Shown here: one piece after another, positions 7,712-15,963 of the stretch
Position numbering within the stretch: position 1 is the stretch's first letter
Layout: each line of letters starts with the position of its first letter
Origin: Bacteroidales bacterium
Lineage (GTDB): Bacteria > Bacteroidota > Bacteroidia > Bacteroidales > P3
Direction of reading: 5' to 3'
Assembly (NCBI GenBank): GCA_017507285.1
Contig: JAFWBF010000065.1
Span: 1 to 25,842, forward strand
Length of the DNA: 25,842 nt
Made by a program: the position numbers and the translations under genes
The notes under the pieces: model-generated
Database searches by the model: none
The model's input: only the letters and a program-made list of their open reading frames with translations
What the model was told of the DNA's origin: nothing

Positions 7712-10036
7712 ATGGCGAATAATTTAGTAATAGTTGAGTCACCGGCGAAAGCCAAAACGATAGAGAAATTTTTGGGTACTGGTTTCGTAGTCAAATCAAG
7801 CTATGGCCACATACGGGATTTAGCAAAAGCAGGAAAAGGTATAGACACAAAAAACAATTTCGAGATGCAGTACCTTATATCAGACGATAAGCAGAAGGTT
7901 GTCAACGAACTTATGAAAGCTGTTTCCAAAGCCGATATGGTATGGCTTGCCTCCGATGAAGACCGAGAGGGAGAAGCTATTGCATGGCATCTAAAAGAGA
8001 CGCTAAAACTTTCGGATGATAAAACAAAGAGAATAGTATTCAACGAAATTACAAAAACGGCAATACTCAATGCCATCAACAATCCGAGAACTATTGACAT
8101 GAACTTGGTGAATGCTCAGCAAGCACGCCGTGCATTGGATCGCTTGGTGGGTTTTGAAATTTCACCCATCCTATGGCGAAAAATCAAACCGGCACTCTCA
8201 GCAGGTCGCGTGCAAAGCGTAGCCGTACGCTTAATTGTGGAACGTGAAGATGAGATAAGAAAATTTAAATCGAAATCATACTTTCGTGTAGTAGCCATAT
8301 TTGATATACCGAATAGTAACAAGACTTTAAAAGCAGAATTATCACAGCGTTTCGACAAAGAAGAGGATGCCTACAATTTCTTGGAAGCTTGCCAAAACAG
8401 AGCTACATTTGTGGTAAACAGCGTAGAGAAAAAAGCGGCAAAACGCAGTCCGGCACCACCTTTCACAACCTCAACTCTTCAACAAGAAGCTGGTCGCAAA
8501 TTGGGATTTCCGGTAGCTCGTACTATGCAAGTGGCACAACAACTATACGAAAACGGTTTTATAACCTATATGAGAACCGACTCGGTAAATCTTTCTGATT
8601 TGGCATTAAGTATGGCTAAAGAAGAAATAACAAAATTGTACGGTCGCAAATACTTGAAAACACGCAAATATCATACCAAAACCAAAGGTGCCCAAGAAGC
8701 TCACGAAGCTATACGTCCTACCAATATGGCCAACACAACAATATCAGGCGACCCTTCGCAAAGACGATTATATGAGCTTATATGGAAACGTACTATAGCA
8801 TCTCAAATGAGTGATGCCGAATTGGAAAAAACAAATATGTCAATTGACATCTCGACACGCAACGAAAAATTCACAGCAACAGGTGAAGTAGTATTATTTG
8901 ACGGATTCTTGAAATTATACATGGAATCAACCGATGATGAGCAAGACGAACAAACCGAAAATGTATTACCTCCATTAAGCCAAGGAATGCAGCTAGCTAT
9001 GAATAAATGTGAAGCCACCGAACGTTTCACGCAACATCCTGCACGGTATACTGAAGCCAGCCTTGTAAAAAAAATGGAAGATTTGGGAATAGGCCGCCCA
9101 TCAACGTATGCTTCTATAATATCTACCATACAGCAACGGGAATATGTAGTGAAAGAAGATAGAGATGGAACCTCAAGAGAATACATCACATTAACTCTTT
9201 CAAAAAATCATATCAAACATAGTGTAGCCAAAGAAAAGACCGGATATGAAAAAGGCAAACTATTCCCTACAGATATAGGAAGTATTGTGAACAGCTTCTT
9301 GCTACAACACTTCGAAAATATAATGGACTACAATTTCACTGCCATCGTTGAAAAGGATTTCGACGACATTGCATTGGGACACAAAGAATGGAAAAACGTC
9401 ATAGCAGACTTTTATAGTCCTTTTCATGAAAATGTAGAACGCACTAACGAAACTTCGCAACGAGCTAGCGGTGAACATCTGTTGGGTATAGACCCTAAAA
9501 CAGGACATAATGTGTATGCCAAAATAGGTAGATACGGTGCTATGGTACAGATTGGAGAATCCAACACAGATGAAAAACCATCTTTTGCGGCACTAAAAAA
9601 AGGACAGAGCATAGACACAATCACCCTCGAAGAAGCTCTAGAACTCTTTGCTCTGCCTCGCATGGTAGGAACTTTGGAGGGTATAGATATGACTGTTGCA
9701 ATAGGTCGTTTTGGACCTTATGTAAGACACGATGGCAAATTCTACTCATTAGATAAAACTGACGACCCTTACACCATAACAGATAAACGTTGCATCGAAA
9801 TAATAATAAAAAAACGTAAGGAGAATGAAGAAAAGGAAAAACTAATGGCTCTACTGCCTAAAACAATAGGAGAACAAGAAGGTGAAGCTATCACTTCAAA
9901 CATTGGACGATTTGGACCGTATCTGTCCTACAAAGGTAAAAACTATAAACTTCCAAAAGGTACAAACCCATTGGAAGTAACTATAGATGATGCTATGGCA
10001 ATAATAAATAAACCCAAAACGACCAAAAAGAAGTAA
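7712..10036 (+). CDS. topA: DNA topoisomerase I (type IA)
   Basis: This 774-residue type IA topoisomerase relaxes negatively supercoiled DNA. The TOPRIM domain opens with LVIVESPAKAKTIEKFLG (5-22) and carries the metal-binding acidic cluster D82-E-D-R-E86 within SDEDREGEAIAWHL. The catalytic tyrosine is Y286 in FITYMRTDSVNLS. The C-terminal third holds two TopA C-terminal repeats, each with IGRFGPYV/L (near residues 665-690 and 730-755). There are no Cys4 zinc fingers, unlike E. coli TopA. The 5' region has only a weak -7 box at 7573-7580; the gene ends in a strong terminator at 10061-10101. The sequence appears intact. Confidence 0.97.
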   Translation: MANNLVIVESPAKAKTIEKFLGTGFVVKSSYGHIRDLAKAGKGIDTKNNFEMQYLISDDKQKVVNELMKAVSKADMVWLASDEDREGEAIAWHLKETLKLSDDKTKRIVFNEITKTAILNAINNPRTIDMNLVNAQQARRALDRLVGFEISPILWRKIKPALSAGRVQSVAVRLIVEREDEIRKFKSKSYFRVVAIFDIPNSNKTLKAELSQRFDKEEDAYNFLEACQNRATFVVNSVEKKAAKRSPAPPFTTSTLQQEAGRKLGFPVARTMQVAQQLYENGFITYMRTDSVNLSDLALSMAKEEITKLYGRKYLKTRKYHTKTKGAQEAHEAIRPTNMANTTISGDPSQRRLYELIWKRTIASQMSDAELEKTNMSIDISTRNEKFTATGEVVLFDGFLKLYMESTDDEQDEQTENVLPPLSQGMQLAMNKCEATERFTQHPARYTEASLVKKMEDLGIGRPSTYASIISTIQQREYVVKEDRDGTSREYITLTLSKNHIKHSVAKEKTGYEKGKLFPTDIGSIVNSFLLQHFENIMDYNFTAIVEKDFDDIALGHKEWKNVIADFYSPFHENVERTNETSQRASGEHLLGIDPKTGHNVYAKIGRYGAMVQIGESNTDEKPSFAALKKGQSIDTITLEEALELFALPRMVGTLEGIDMTVAIGRFGPYVRHDGKFYSLDKTDDPYTITDKRCIEIIIKKRKENEEKEKLMALLPKTIGEQEGEAITSNIGRFGPYLSYKGKNYKLPKGTNPLEVTIDDAMAIINKPKTTKKK

Positions 10037-10060
10037 GAATCATATTCGTCCTACAACATA

Positions 10061-10101
10061 AAAAGCACTTTGTTTACTATTTTGCAAAACAAAGTGCTTT
10101 T
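10061..10101 (+). terminator. Terminator downstream of topA
   Basis: A perfect 15-bp stem (10061-10075 with 10087-10101) encloses an 11-nt loop. It is A-rich on the left and U-rich on the right. It begins 24 bp after the topA stop and rules out the upstream start at 10070 for the next gene. Confidence 0.85.
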
Positions 10102-10141
10102 ATGTATGTTTATAGTTGATGAAAAACAAAAGCGTATTTTT

Positions 10142-10747
10142 ATGAAAACATCATATTACAATTACATAATCTTAGTAGCATTAGCAGGTTTCTTCACCGA
10201 CAGCATGGCTCAATGCGAACCGTGGTGTCAAGGCTGGGGAAGCACATATATGAGCTACAATGCCTATCCTCACAGTTTATGGTGGCATAGACATCAAAAA
10301 CAACGTATATACAAAGAAGCAAGCATAGGCCAATATTCGGAAAATAATCTTGCAGACAACATTGTGGCAATACAAACACCAACAGACATCAAATCGAGTA
10401 TACAATATTACTATGGTAACGGTACATTTTATATAGACTGCAATGGTGGTTACATTGTAGTGCCGGCACCTATAGGCTACACTGTACCAGGAATACCCTA
10501 CAATAGTAATCATTTCAAATACAAAAATACTGCATACGACTATTATGGAGGCAACTTCTTTGTTAAAAACTCCAATAACTACTATACGACTGTAAAAGCC
10601 CCTTTGGGTGTACTACTTCCAGAACTTCCCAAAAACTCCATTATGATGAACGATGGTAATGGAAACATCGTTTACAGACAAGGGAATACATATTATCAAC
10701 CACGTAATTTGTACGGAGAAATATGGTATCAAGTAGTAGAAAATTAA
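10142..10747 (+). CDS. Secreted YYY/PPIG-repeat protein (DUF6515-like), first copy
   Basis: This 201-residue exported protein has a cleavable signal peptide ending about ...TDSMAQ (residues 1-24). The mature part holds three imperfect repeats: a tyrosine-rich strand, then GxFY, then a GY-V-V-P-PIG-V-P segment (for example YYYGNGTFYIDCNGGYIVV and later APIGYTVPGIP). This pattern matches what I recall of the DUF6515 family in Bacteroidota; its function is unknown. The frame extends upstream to 10070, but that would start inside the topA terminator, so I use ATG 10142. A weak -7-like TATGTTTA at 10105-10112 could drive it. The next gene, 21 bp downstream, is a paralogue. Confidence 0.75.
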   Translation: MKTSYYNYIILVALAGFFTDSMAQCEPWCQGWGSTYMSYNAYPHSLWWHRHQKQRIYKEASIGQYSENNLADNIVAIQTPTDIKSSIQYYYGNGTFYIDCNGGYIVVPAPIGYTVPGIPYNSNHFKYKNTAYDYYGGNFFVKNSNNYYTTVKAPLGVLLPELPKNSIMMNDGNGNIVYRQGNTYYQPRNLYGEIWYQVVEN

Positions 10748-10768
10748 CCAACAGTATAAAAAAATCAG

Positions 10769-11488
10769 ATGAAAAAAAAGACAATCATATTAATATCAAT
10801 GGGTATTATATACTTTTGTAACAGCGAGATTGCTGAAGCCCAACGTAGAGGTACCGGTCGCCATACTATGCCATCACACCGCATACCTAATAGACCTCCA
10901 CGCCCCAGACCTCCTATGGCAAATCGTCCGATAAATAATATTCGACCTCACAGACCTATCGCAAGACCACCCCACATACACCATAATCCTATATACCATC
11001 CACGTTATTGGTACCATCACCCCACTCCATACTATTGGGGTAGCAATTGGCATCCAATAGGTTCATTTATTGGCACTATTGCCACTGTTTCTTTAGCCAC
11101 TGCCATAGCAACAGACATAGCCTCACAAACAACACAACCTATTTATTACAACGATGGTGTATTCTATCACAAACAAAACGATGGATATATTGTAATAGCA
11201 CCTCCTATCGGGTATGGTGTGGAAGCACTGCCAAACAACACTTTCGCCACTACCTACAACGGCGAAACATATTATTATTATAATGGTACATTCTATCGCA
11301 AAAATATGAATAGCTACGTGGTAGTAGCCCCTCCAATAGGCTGCATAGTGCTTAACCTTCCATCTGATGCTGAAGAAATAACCAACGATGGTTTTGTTTA
11401 TTACTATTCCAATGGCACATATTATCAACCTGTAAACGAAAACAACATGCCGGCTTACCAAGTAATTGAATACATTGGAAATAAATAA
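10769..11488 (+). CDS. Secreted YYY/PPIG-repeat protein (DUF6515-like), second copy
   Basis: This 239-residue exported protein has a signal peptide (about 1-24, ending ...AEAQ). A region rich in Arg, Pro and His follows (25-95, with runs like RPPRPRPPM and HPRYWYHHPTPYYWG). Next comes a hydrophobic Ala/Thr/Ile segment (about 98-122), then three C-terminal YYY/GxFY/APPIG repeats that align with the upstream gene, for example YYNDGVFYHKQNDGYIVIA. The Arg/Pro/His region is absent from the first copy. The hydrophobic segment could be a membrane or aggregation element. The pair looks like a duplication in one operon (21 bp gap). Function unknown; an envelope role is inferred only from export. Confidence 0.75.
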   Translation: MKKKTIILISMGIIYFCNSEIAEAQRRGTGRHTMPSHRIPNRPPRPRPPMANRPINNIRPHRPIARPPHIHHNPIYHPRYWYHHPTPYYWGSNWHPIGSFIGTIATVSLATAIATDIASQTTQPIYYNDGVFYHKQNDGYIVIAPPIGYGVEALPNNTFATTYNGETYYYYNGTFYRKNMNSYVVVAPPIGCIVLNLPSDAEEITNDGFVYYYSNGTYYQPVNENNMPAYQVIEYIGNK

Positions 11489-11524
11489 AACGTTCTTTTA
11501 AAAATAATGTTCCAAACATACGAG

Positions 11525-11768
11525 CATCATATAGATGCACAATAATAACATTCCTATCCCAACCGTATATTAATCATGATATAGTTACATATAATTTATA
11601 CCCTACCATCAATCATTTCATAGTAGGGTATAACAAACGTGATGATATACCATAAATTTTTAAGCAATATATAGCTTCAAAAATACATCGTGATATAGAT
11701 AAAATCCCCTCGTGATGTAGACACAGCTACTACGTGAAGCAGATAAATCTACCTAGCGATATAAATTC
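11525..11768 (+). repeat. 22-nt-periodic intergenic repeat element, copy A
   Basis: A 12-nt core near CGTGATRTAGAY recurs at starts 11525, 11575, 11641, 11665, 11689, 11711, 11733 and 11755. The last three steps are exactly 22 nt, the two before are 24 nt, and 11575 to 11641 is 66 nt (3 x 22). Between the second and third cores is a perfect 11-bp inverted repeat, TTATACCCTAC (11596-11606) with GTAGGGTATAA (11623-11633). The spacers between the last cores match those of copy B, so the two are homologous elements. It is not a CRISPR array: units are too short and spacers are conserved between loci. Confidence 0.8.
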
Positions 11769-11921
11769 TGCAACCAAGTGTACTCTATCTTTAATTCATG
11801 TATCGAAATATTTGTTTCGACCTATATAGAAAAAGACATAAGTAGTAAAAGAATTATATAAAGTAGCAAAGGAAAAAATATTTTTCACTCAATCAATATG
11901 TTATATATATATATCAATTTT

Positions 11922-11940
11922 AATGCAAATAAATTGCATT
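11922..11940. promoter_or_regulatory. 7-bp inverted repeat at folE promoter, candidate operator
   Basis: AATGCAA (11922-11928) and TTGCATT (11934-11940) form a perfect inverted repeat around a 5-nt centre. It ends 7 bp before the -7 box, so it lies over the -33 region. This is a plausible regulator-binding site, but no regulator is identified. Confidence 0.4.
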
Positions 11941-11947
11941 TTTTTTG

Positions 11948-11955
11948 TATCTTTG
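11948..11955 (+). promoter_or_regulatory. -7 promoter box (TATCTTTG) for folE operon
   Basis: TATCTTTG followed by CAAAC is a perfect -7 element, 26 bp before the folE start. It gives a leader of about 20 nt and probably drives folE, the LolA-like gene and recJ. Confidence 0.75.
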
Positions 11956-11981
11956 CAAACTAATTCTTTACGAAACAATAG

Positions 11982-12602
11982 ATGGAAGAAAATAATAACA
12001 TATTGGGATACAAACGAATTGACGAATATAATGATGAGACGATACTAGAACTTGCCACTCATTATAAGGAGATTTTACGTCTTATAGGCGAAAATCCGGA
12101 GCGGGAAGGACTAATTGATAGTCCGGTTCGCATAGCGAAAGCAATGCAATTTTTTACTCACGGCTATGATTTAGAACCTGAAAACATCATCAAATCAGCA
12201 ATATTCACAGAGGATTATAAACAAATGGTTCTTGTAAAAGACATTGAGATATATTCTTTGTGTGAACATCATTTGGTTCCCATTGTTGGGAAAGCCCACG
12301 TTGCATATATTCCGAATGGAAAAATAGTAGGATTGAGCAAAATTCCTCGCGTTGTTGATGCATACGCACGACGTTTGCAAGTACAGGAACGCCTAACAAA
12401 ACAAATAAAAGATTGCATCCAAAATACCCTCAACCCTCTTGGAGTTGCAGTAGTGATAGAGGCTCAACACTTATGTATGAGTATGAGAGGTGTACAAAAA
12501 CAAAATTCCGTAACAACAACGTCTGATTTTACAGGAGCTTTCTTAAAAAACAAGTCTACTCGTGAAGAATTTATGCACCTTATAGGAGTAAATTTAATGT
12601 AA
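11982..12602 (+). CDS. folE: GTP cyclohydrolase I
   Basis: This 206-residue enzyme converts GTP to 7,8-dihydroneopterin triphosphate, the first step of folate (and queuosine precursor) synthesis. The zinc ligands are present as Cys94 and His97 in SLCEHHLVP and Cys165 in HLCMSMRGV. The substrate-binding stretch GLSKIPRVVDAYARRLQVQE is intact. Length matches the FolE-1A type. The start follows a perfect -7 box by 26 bp and fits the family. The LolA-like gene starts 22 bp downstream. An inverted repeat at 11922-11940 overlaps the promoter and may provide control. Confidence 0.96.
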   Translation: MEENNNILGYKRIDEYNDETILELATHYKEILRLIGENPEREGLIDSPVRIAKAMQFFTHGYDLEPENIIKSAIFTEDYKQMVLVKDIEIYSLCEHHLVPIVGKAHVAYIPNGKIVGLSKIPRVVDAYARRLQVQERLTKQIKDCIQNTLNPLGVAVVIEAQHLCMSMRGVQKQNSVTTTSDFTGAFLKNKSTREEFMHLIGVNLM

Positions 12603-12624
12603 CCCATCCAAAATTTGAAAAGAC

Positions 12625-13293
12625 ATGAAGATAAATAATAAAATATTAATAGCAATTGCTCTTTTTATAAGTGTATCTTTCAGTGTAAATGCACAATTGT
12701 CGCATACACAAAAAGGTGCTGTTGACCAAAAAGCCAAAAGCATCTTATCAAAAGCAAAAGACAAGATAAAATCAGCCAATGGCATAAGTTTTACATCACA
12801 AATCATAATCAAAGACCAAGAGAAAAAAGAAAAGTCGCGTCAAAAAGCAAGAGTACTACTATCAGGAAACAAGTATCAAATACTTGTAGAAAAGCACGTA
12901 TTCTACTGCGATGGCAATACAGTATGGCACCATAACAAGGAAACCAAAGAAGTTGTTATCAACAATATAGAAAAGGAAGAAGATAATATTCTAAATCCAA
13001 CAAAACTTTTTGACAACTACGAGAAAAATTTCAAAGCAAAATTTATACGTGAAAACGAAGATGGAACTTTTGTGATAGACCTCACCCCTACCAAAGGAAA
13101 AGAATATCACAAAATAAGATTGTTGATAGATAAAAAGAACTATCAACTGAAAAATATGGCAATGTATTACTATGATTCATCACAAACTGAATACACCATA
13201 GAACAATATAGGACAGATGTAACAACTAGCGAAGCAGACTTTGTTTTTAACCCTGCCGAAAACAAAGGTATTGAAATAATTGACATGAGATAA
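12625..13293 (+). CDS. LolA-like outer-membrane lipoprotein carrier
   Basis: This 222-residue periplasmic protein has a signal peptide (1-24, ending SVNAQ). A LolA-like fold follows: AKSILSKAKDKIKSANGISF, then alternating strands including ARVLLSGNKYQILVEKHVFY and DGNTVWHHNKETKEV, then a C-terminal part ending FVFNPAENKGIEIIDMR. This fits the Bacteroidetes LolA-like group (PF16584 as I recall), proposed to chaperone lipoproteins to the outer membrane. The assignment rests on pattern, not on alignment. It lies between folE and recJ with gaps of 22 and 57 bp and no visible promoter of its own, so it is probably in their operon. Confidence 0.8.
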   Translation: MKINNKILIAIALFISVSFSVNAQLSHTQKGAVDQKAKSILSKAKDKIKSANGISFTSQIIIKDQEKKEKSRQKARVLLSGNKYQILVEKHVFYCDGNTVWHHNKETKEVVINNIEKEEDNILNPTKLFDNYEKNFKAKFIRENEDGTFVIDLTPTKGKEYHKIRLLIDKKNYQLKNMAMYYYDSSQTEYTIEQYRTDVTTSEADFVFNPAENKGIEIIDMR

Positions 13294-13350
13294 CATTTAT
13301 CGGAATTATACAATAAAATTAAAGGCCGGATATACTCACACAATCACTTA

Positions 13351-15189
13351 ATGAAAGATAAACGTTGGATAGTACAAAATAATTACGATAGAAACGAGGT
13401 TGAAAAACTTGCTGCAGAACTTAATGTTGACAAGGTTATTGCCACACTTCTTGTAGAAAGGGGAATAAATACATTTGAAAAAGCAAGAGAGTTTTTCCGC
13501 CCAAGTCTAGACTATCTTCATGACCCATTTCTTATGAAAGATATGGATCGTGCTATCTTGCGTATAAACAGAGCCATTGATAACAACGAAAAAATATTGG
13601 TTTACGGTGATTATGATGTAGATGGAACAACAGCAGTATCGTTGGTTTATACATATTTAAACTCATTCTACAAAAATATAGACTACTACATTCCGGATAG
13701 AGACACAGAGGGTTATGGTATCTCTTTTCAAGGAGTTGAGTATGCTGTTCGTACCAATGTATCGTTGGTTATAGCATTAGACTGTGGAATAAAGGCTTTG
13801 GAACAAATAAAATATGCTGCTGAAAAAAGCATCGATTTCATTGTAGCAGACCACCATTTACCCGGAGATGATCTTCCAAAAGCATACGCCATATTGGATC
13901 CCAAACGTTACGACTGTAACTATCCTTACAAAGAATTGTCGGGTTGTGGTATTGGCTTCAAACTTATTGAAGCACACTTAGAACAACAACTAGGTGTAAA
14001 ACTATCCGAAAACATAGATCCAACAAATAGCAAAAGATTACAAACTAAAGAGAATATAAAACGAAAATTACTTCCATACTTAGACCTAGTTGCTGTAAGT
14101 ATAGCTTCTGATATTGTACCTATTATGGGCGAAAATAGAGTATTGGCATACTATGGCTTGAAAGTACTGAATAGGTGTCCTCGTGCAGGTTTAGAAGCTA
14201 TATTGTTCTATAGCAATATAGCTCCCAAAAATGCTAATAACACACACGGACCTAAGGAACTAAACAATGAACAATATTTCTGTAAGGAACTAAATATTAG
14301 TGATCTTGTATTTCTCATAGGTCCTCGTATAAATGCAGCAGGACGGATACGCAGTGCATTAAACAGTGTAAGACTTTTGATATCCACTAATATAAACGAA
14401 GCAAAAGTAATAGCACAAGAAATAGACCTATACAATAAGGAACGTAAGGATTTGGATAGCATGGCCACCGAAGAAGCCAAAGAAATATTGGAGAATGACA
14501 TCAATTTTAAGAACAAAAAATCTATAGTTCTTTATAAAGATTCGTGGCACAAAGGAGTGATAGGAATAGTAGCCTCTCGATTGGTGGAAGCATACTACAA
14601 ACCTACAATTATATTCACCAAATCAAATAATTTGATAACAGGTTCGGCACGCTCTATCAAAGATTTTGACATACATACAGCCCTTGAACAATGTGCCGAT
14701 TTACTTGAATATTTTGGAGGTCACAAATACGCTGCAGGTGTATCTATAAAACCGGAAAACTTCAAAAAATTTGTACATCGATTTGAAGAAATCGTAAACC
14801 AAACAATACGAGATGACCAAATGACACCGGAAATAGAAATAGATGCTATTATAAGTTTTGCAGAAACATGGAATCCTAAATTTCTAAGAATACTTAAGCA
14901 GTTCTCACCATTCGGTCCTGAAAATATGATGCCTGTATTTCTAACAAATAATTTAGTAGACACAGGTCAAGCTAAAGTTGTTGGTAGCAAACATTTAAAA
15001 TTCGGTGTTATCCCACTAAACGAACGTTTCTACGAAATACCATCTATAGGTTTTCAATTGGGCAACCATTATGATAATATCCGTGCCGGAAAACAATTTT
15101 CTATATGCTATCATATAGAAGAAAATTTTTGGAATGGCAAAACTGAATACCAACTTAATGTAAAAGACATTCACTTTGATCAGGCTTAA
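13351..15189 (+). CDS. recJ: Single-stranded-DNA exonuclease RecJ
   Basis: This 612-residue 5'-3' single-strand exonuclease acts in recombination and mismatch repair. The DHH phosphoesterase core is complete: GDYDVDG (86-92), DCG (144-146), DHH (167-169, in VADHHLPGDDLP) and the later GPRINAAGRI. The DHHA1 domain carries GSARSIKDFDIH and GGHKYAAGV, and a C-terminal OB-like domain follows. It is slightly longer than the roughly 577-residue E. coli enzyme, with an insertion near 210-290. It ends only 18 bp from the convergent aroE stop, with no obvious hairpin terminator between. Confidence 0.96.
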   Translation: MKDKRWIVQNNYDRNEVEKLAAELNVDKVIATLLVERGINTFEKAREFFRPSLDYLHDPFLMKDMDRAILRINRAIDNNEKILVYGDYDVDGTTAVSLVYTYLNSFYKNIDYYIPDRDTEGYGISFQGVEYAVRTNVSLVIALDCGIKALEQIKYAAEKSIDFIVADHHLPGDDLPKAYAILDPKRYDCNYPYKELSGCGIGFKLIEAHLEQQLGVKLSENIDPTNSKRLQTKENIKRKLLPYLDLVAVSIASDIVPIMGENRVLAYYGLKVLNRCPRAGLEAILFYSNIAPKNANNTHGPKELNNEQYFCKELNISDLVFLIGPRINAAGRIRSALNSVRLLISTNINEAKVIAQEIDLYNKERKDLDSMATEEAKEILENDINFKNKKSIVLYKDSWHKGVIGIVASRLVEAYYKPTIIFTKSNNLITGSARSIKDFDIHTALEQCADLLEYFGGHKYAAGVSIKPENFKKFVHRFEEIVNQTIRDDQMTPEIEIDAIISFAETWNPKFLRILKQFSPFGPENMMPVFLTNNLVDTGQAKVVGSKHLKFGVIPLNERFYEIPSIGFQLGNHYDNIRAGKQFSICYHIEENFWNGKTEYQLNVKDIHFDQA

Positions 15190-15207
15190 ATAATTATCAT
15201 TTTTGCT

Positions 15208-15948
15208 TTACTCGTTCCATATTTCCCAACTTTTCTGTGCTTGCAAAATGAGCATATCCATACCATTTTTTATGATTGCACCTCTACTCTCTGCTTCTTT
15301 TAGCAGCATTGTTTTTGCAGGATTATATATCAAATCGTAAAATAAATGTTTAGACGTTATTGCTTCGAACTTCATTTGTGGACAAATCGTTGTATTCGGA
15401 TACATACCAACAGGGGTAGTATTTATTATCAGAAGATGTGAAGAAATAATTTCGGACGAAAGATGATGATAATTTATTATTTTACCATCTTCCTTTTTAC
15501 TCCTACTTACAAATCTATAATCAATATTCAGCTTATCCAAAATATATGCCACAGCTTTCGATGCTCCACCTGTTCCTAATATAATAGCTTTGTCATGATA
15601 CGACTGTAACAAAGGCAGTAACGACATTTCAAATCCATATACATCAGTATTATAACCTTTCAACAACGGAGTATCGGAATTATAATCCAATTTCACTACA
15701 TTTACAGCTCCTACAGCTTTGGCTTCCTCACTCAATTCATCTAAAAACGGTAAAACAGATTGCTTATATGGAATAGTAACATTCAATCCTAAAGGCTGTT
15801 TGAAACAAACAAGCTGTGGTAGCATATCAATTGATTCCAACTCATACAAGTCGTATAAACAATCTGGTTTGTCTTTAAAATAACCATCAAAATATCGTTT
15901 AGAGAATGAATGAGAGAGCGTTTTACCTATCAATCCATATTGTTTCAT
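15208..15948 (-). CDS. aroE: Shikimate dehydrogenase (NADP+)
   Basis: This 246-residue enzyme reduces 3-dehydroshikimate to shikimate in aromatic amino acid synthesis. The substrate site reads GKTLSHSFSKRYF near the N-terminus, with catalytic Lys62 in NVTIPYKQSV and Asp102 in GYNTDVYGF. The NADPH-binding loop is GTGGASKA (125-132). Family length is normal. It starts 15 bp after the stop of the upstream LRR gene, so both are probably read from the promoter at 17555-17562. The pairing of a BspA-type LRR gene with aroE has no evident functional logic. Confidence 0.95.
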   Translation of the reverse strand: MKQYGLIGKTLSHSFSKRYFDGYFKDKPDCLYDLYELESIDMLPQLVCFKQPLGLNVTIPYKQSVLPFLDELSEEAKAVGAVNVVKLDYNSDTPLLKGYNTDVYGFEMSLLPLLQSYHDKAIILGTGGASKAVAYILDKLNIDYRFVSRSKKEDGKIINYHHLSSEIISSHLLIINTTPVGMYPNTTICPQMKFEAITSKHLFYDLIYNPAKTMLLKEAESRGAIIKNGMDMLILQAQKSWEIWNE

Positions 15949-15963
15949 TGCATTGATAAAAAA

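Larger units (their letters stand above)
11489..11981. other. Intergenic region with repeat element A and folE promoter
   Basis: This gap of about 490 bp has no gene. It contains repeat element copy A (11525-11768), an alternating TA run near 11901-11914, an inverted repeat at 11922-11940 and the folE -7 box at 11948-11955. I see no clear terminator for the upstream gene pair. Confidence 0.7.

Noticed and set aside
10070..10141. N-terminal extension of the first YYY/PPIG protein
   Set aside because: The upstream start lies inside the topA terminator hairpin, and the extension would bury the signal peptide that begins at 10142.
11689..11766. Regular repeat spacing suggesting a CRISPR array
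   Set aside because: The conserved core is only 12 nt with 10-nt spacers, both shorter than any CRISPR unit. The spacers are shared between two loci, and no cas gene is present.
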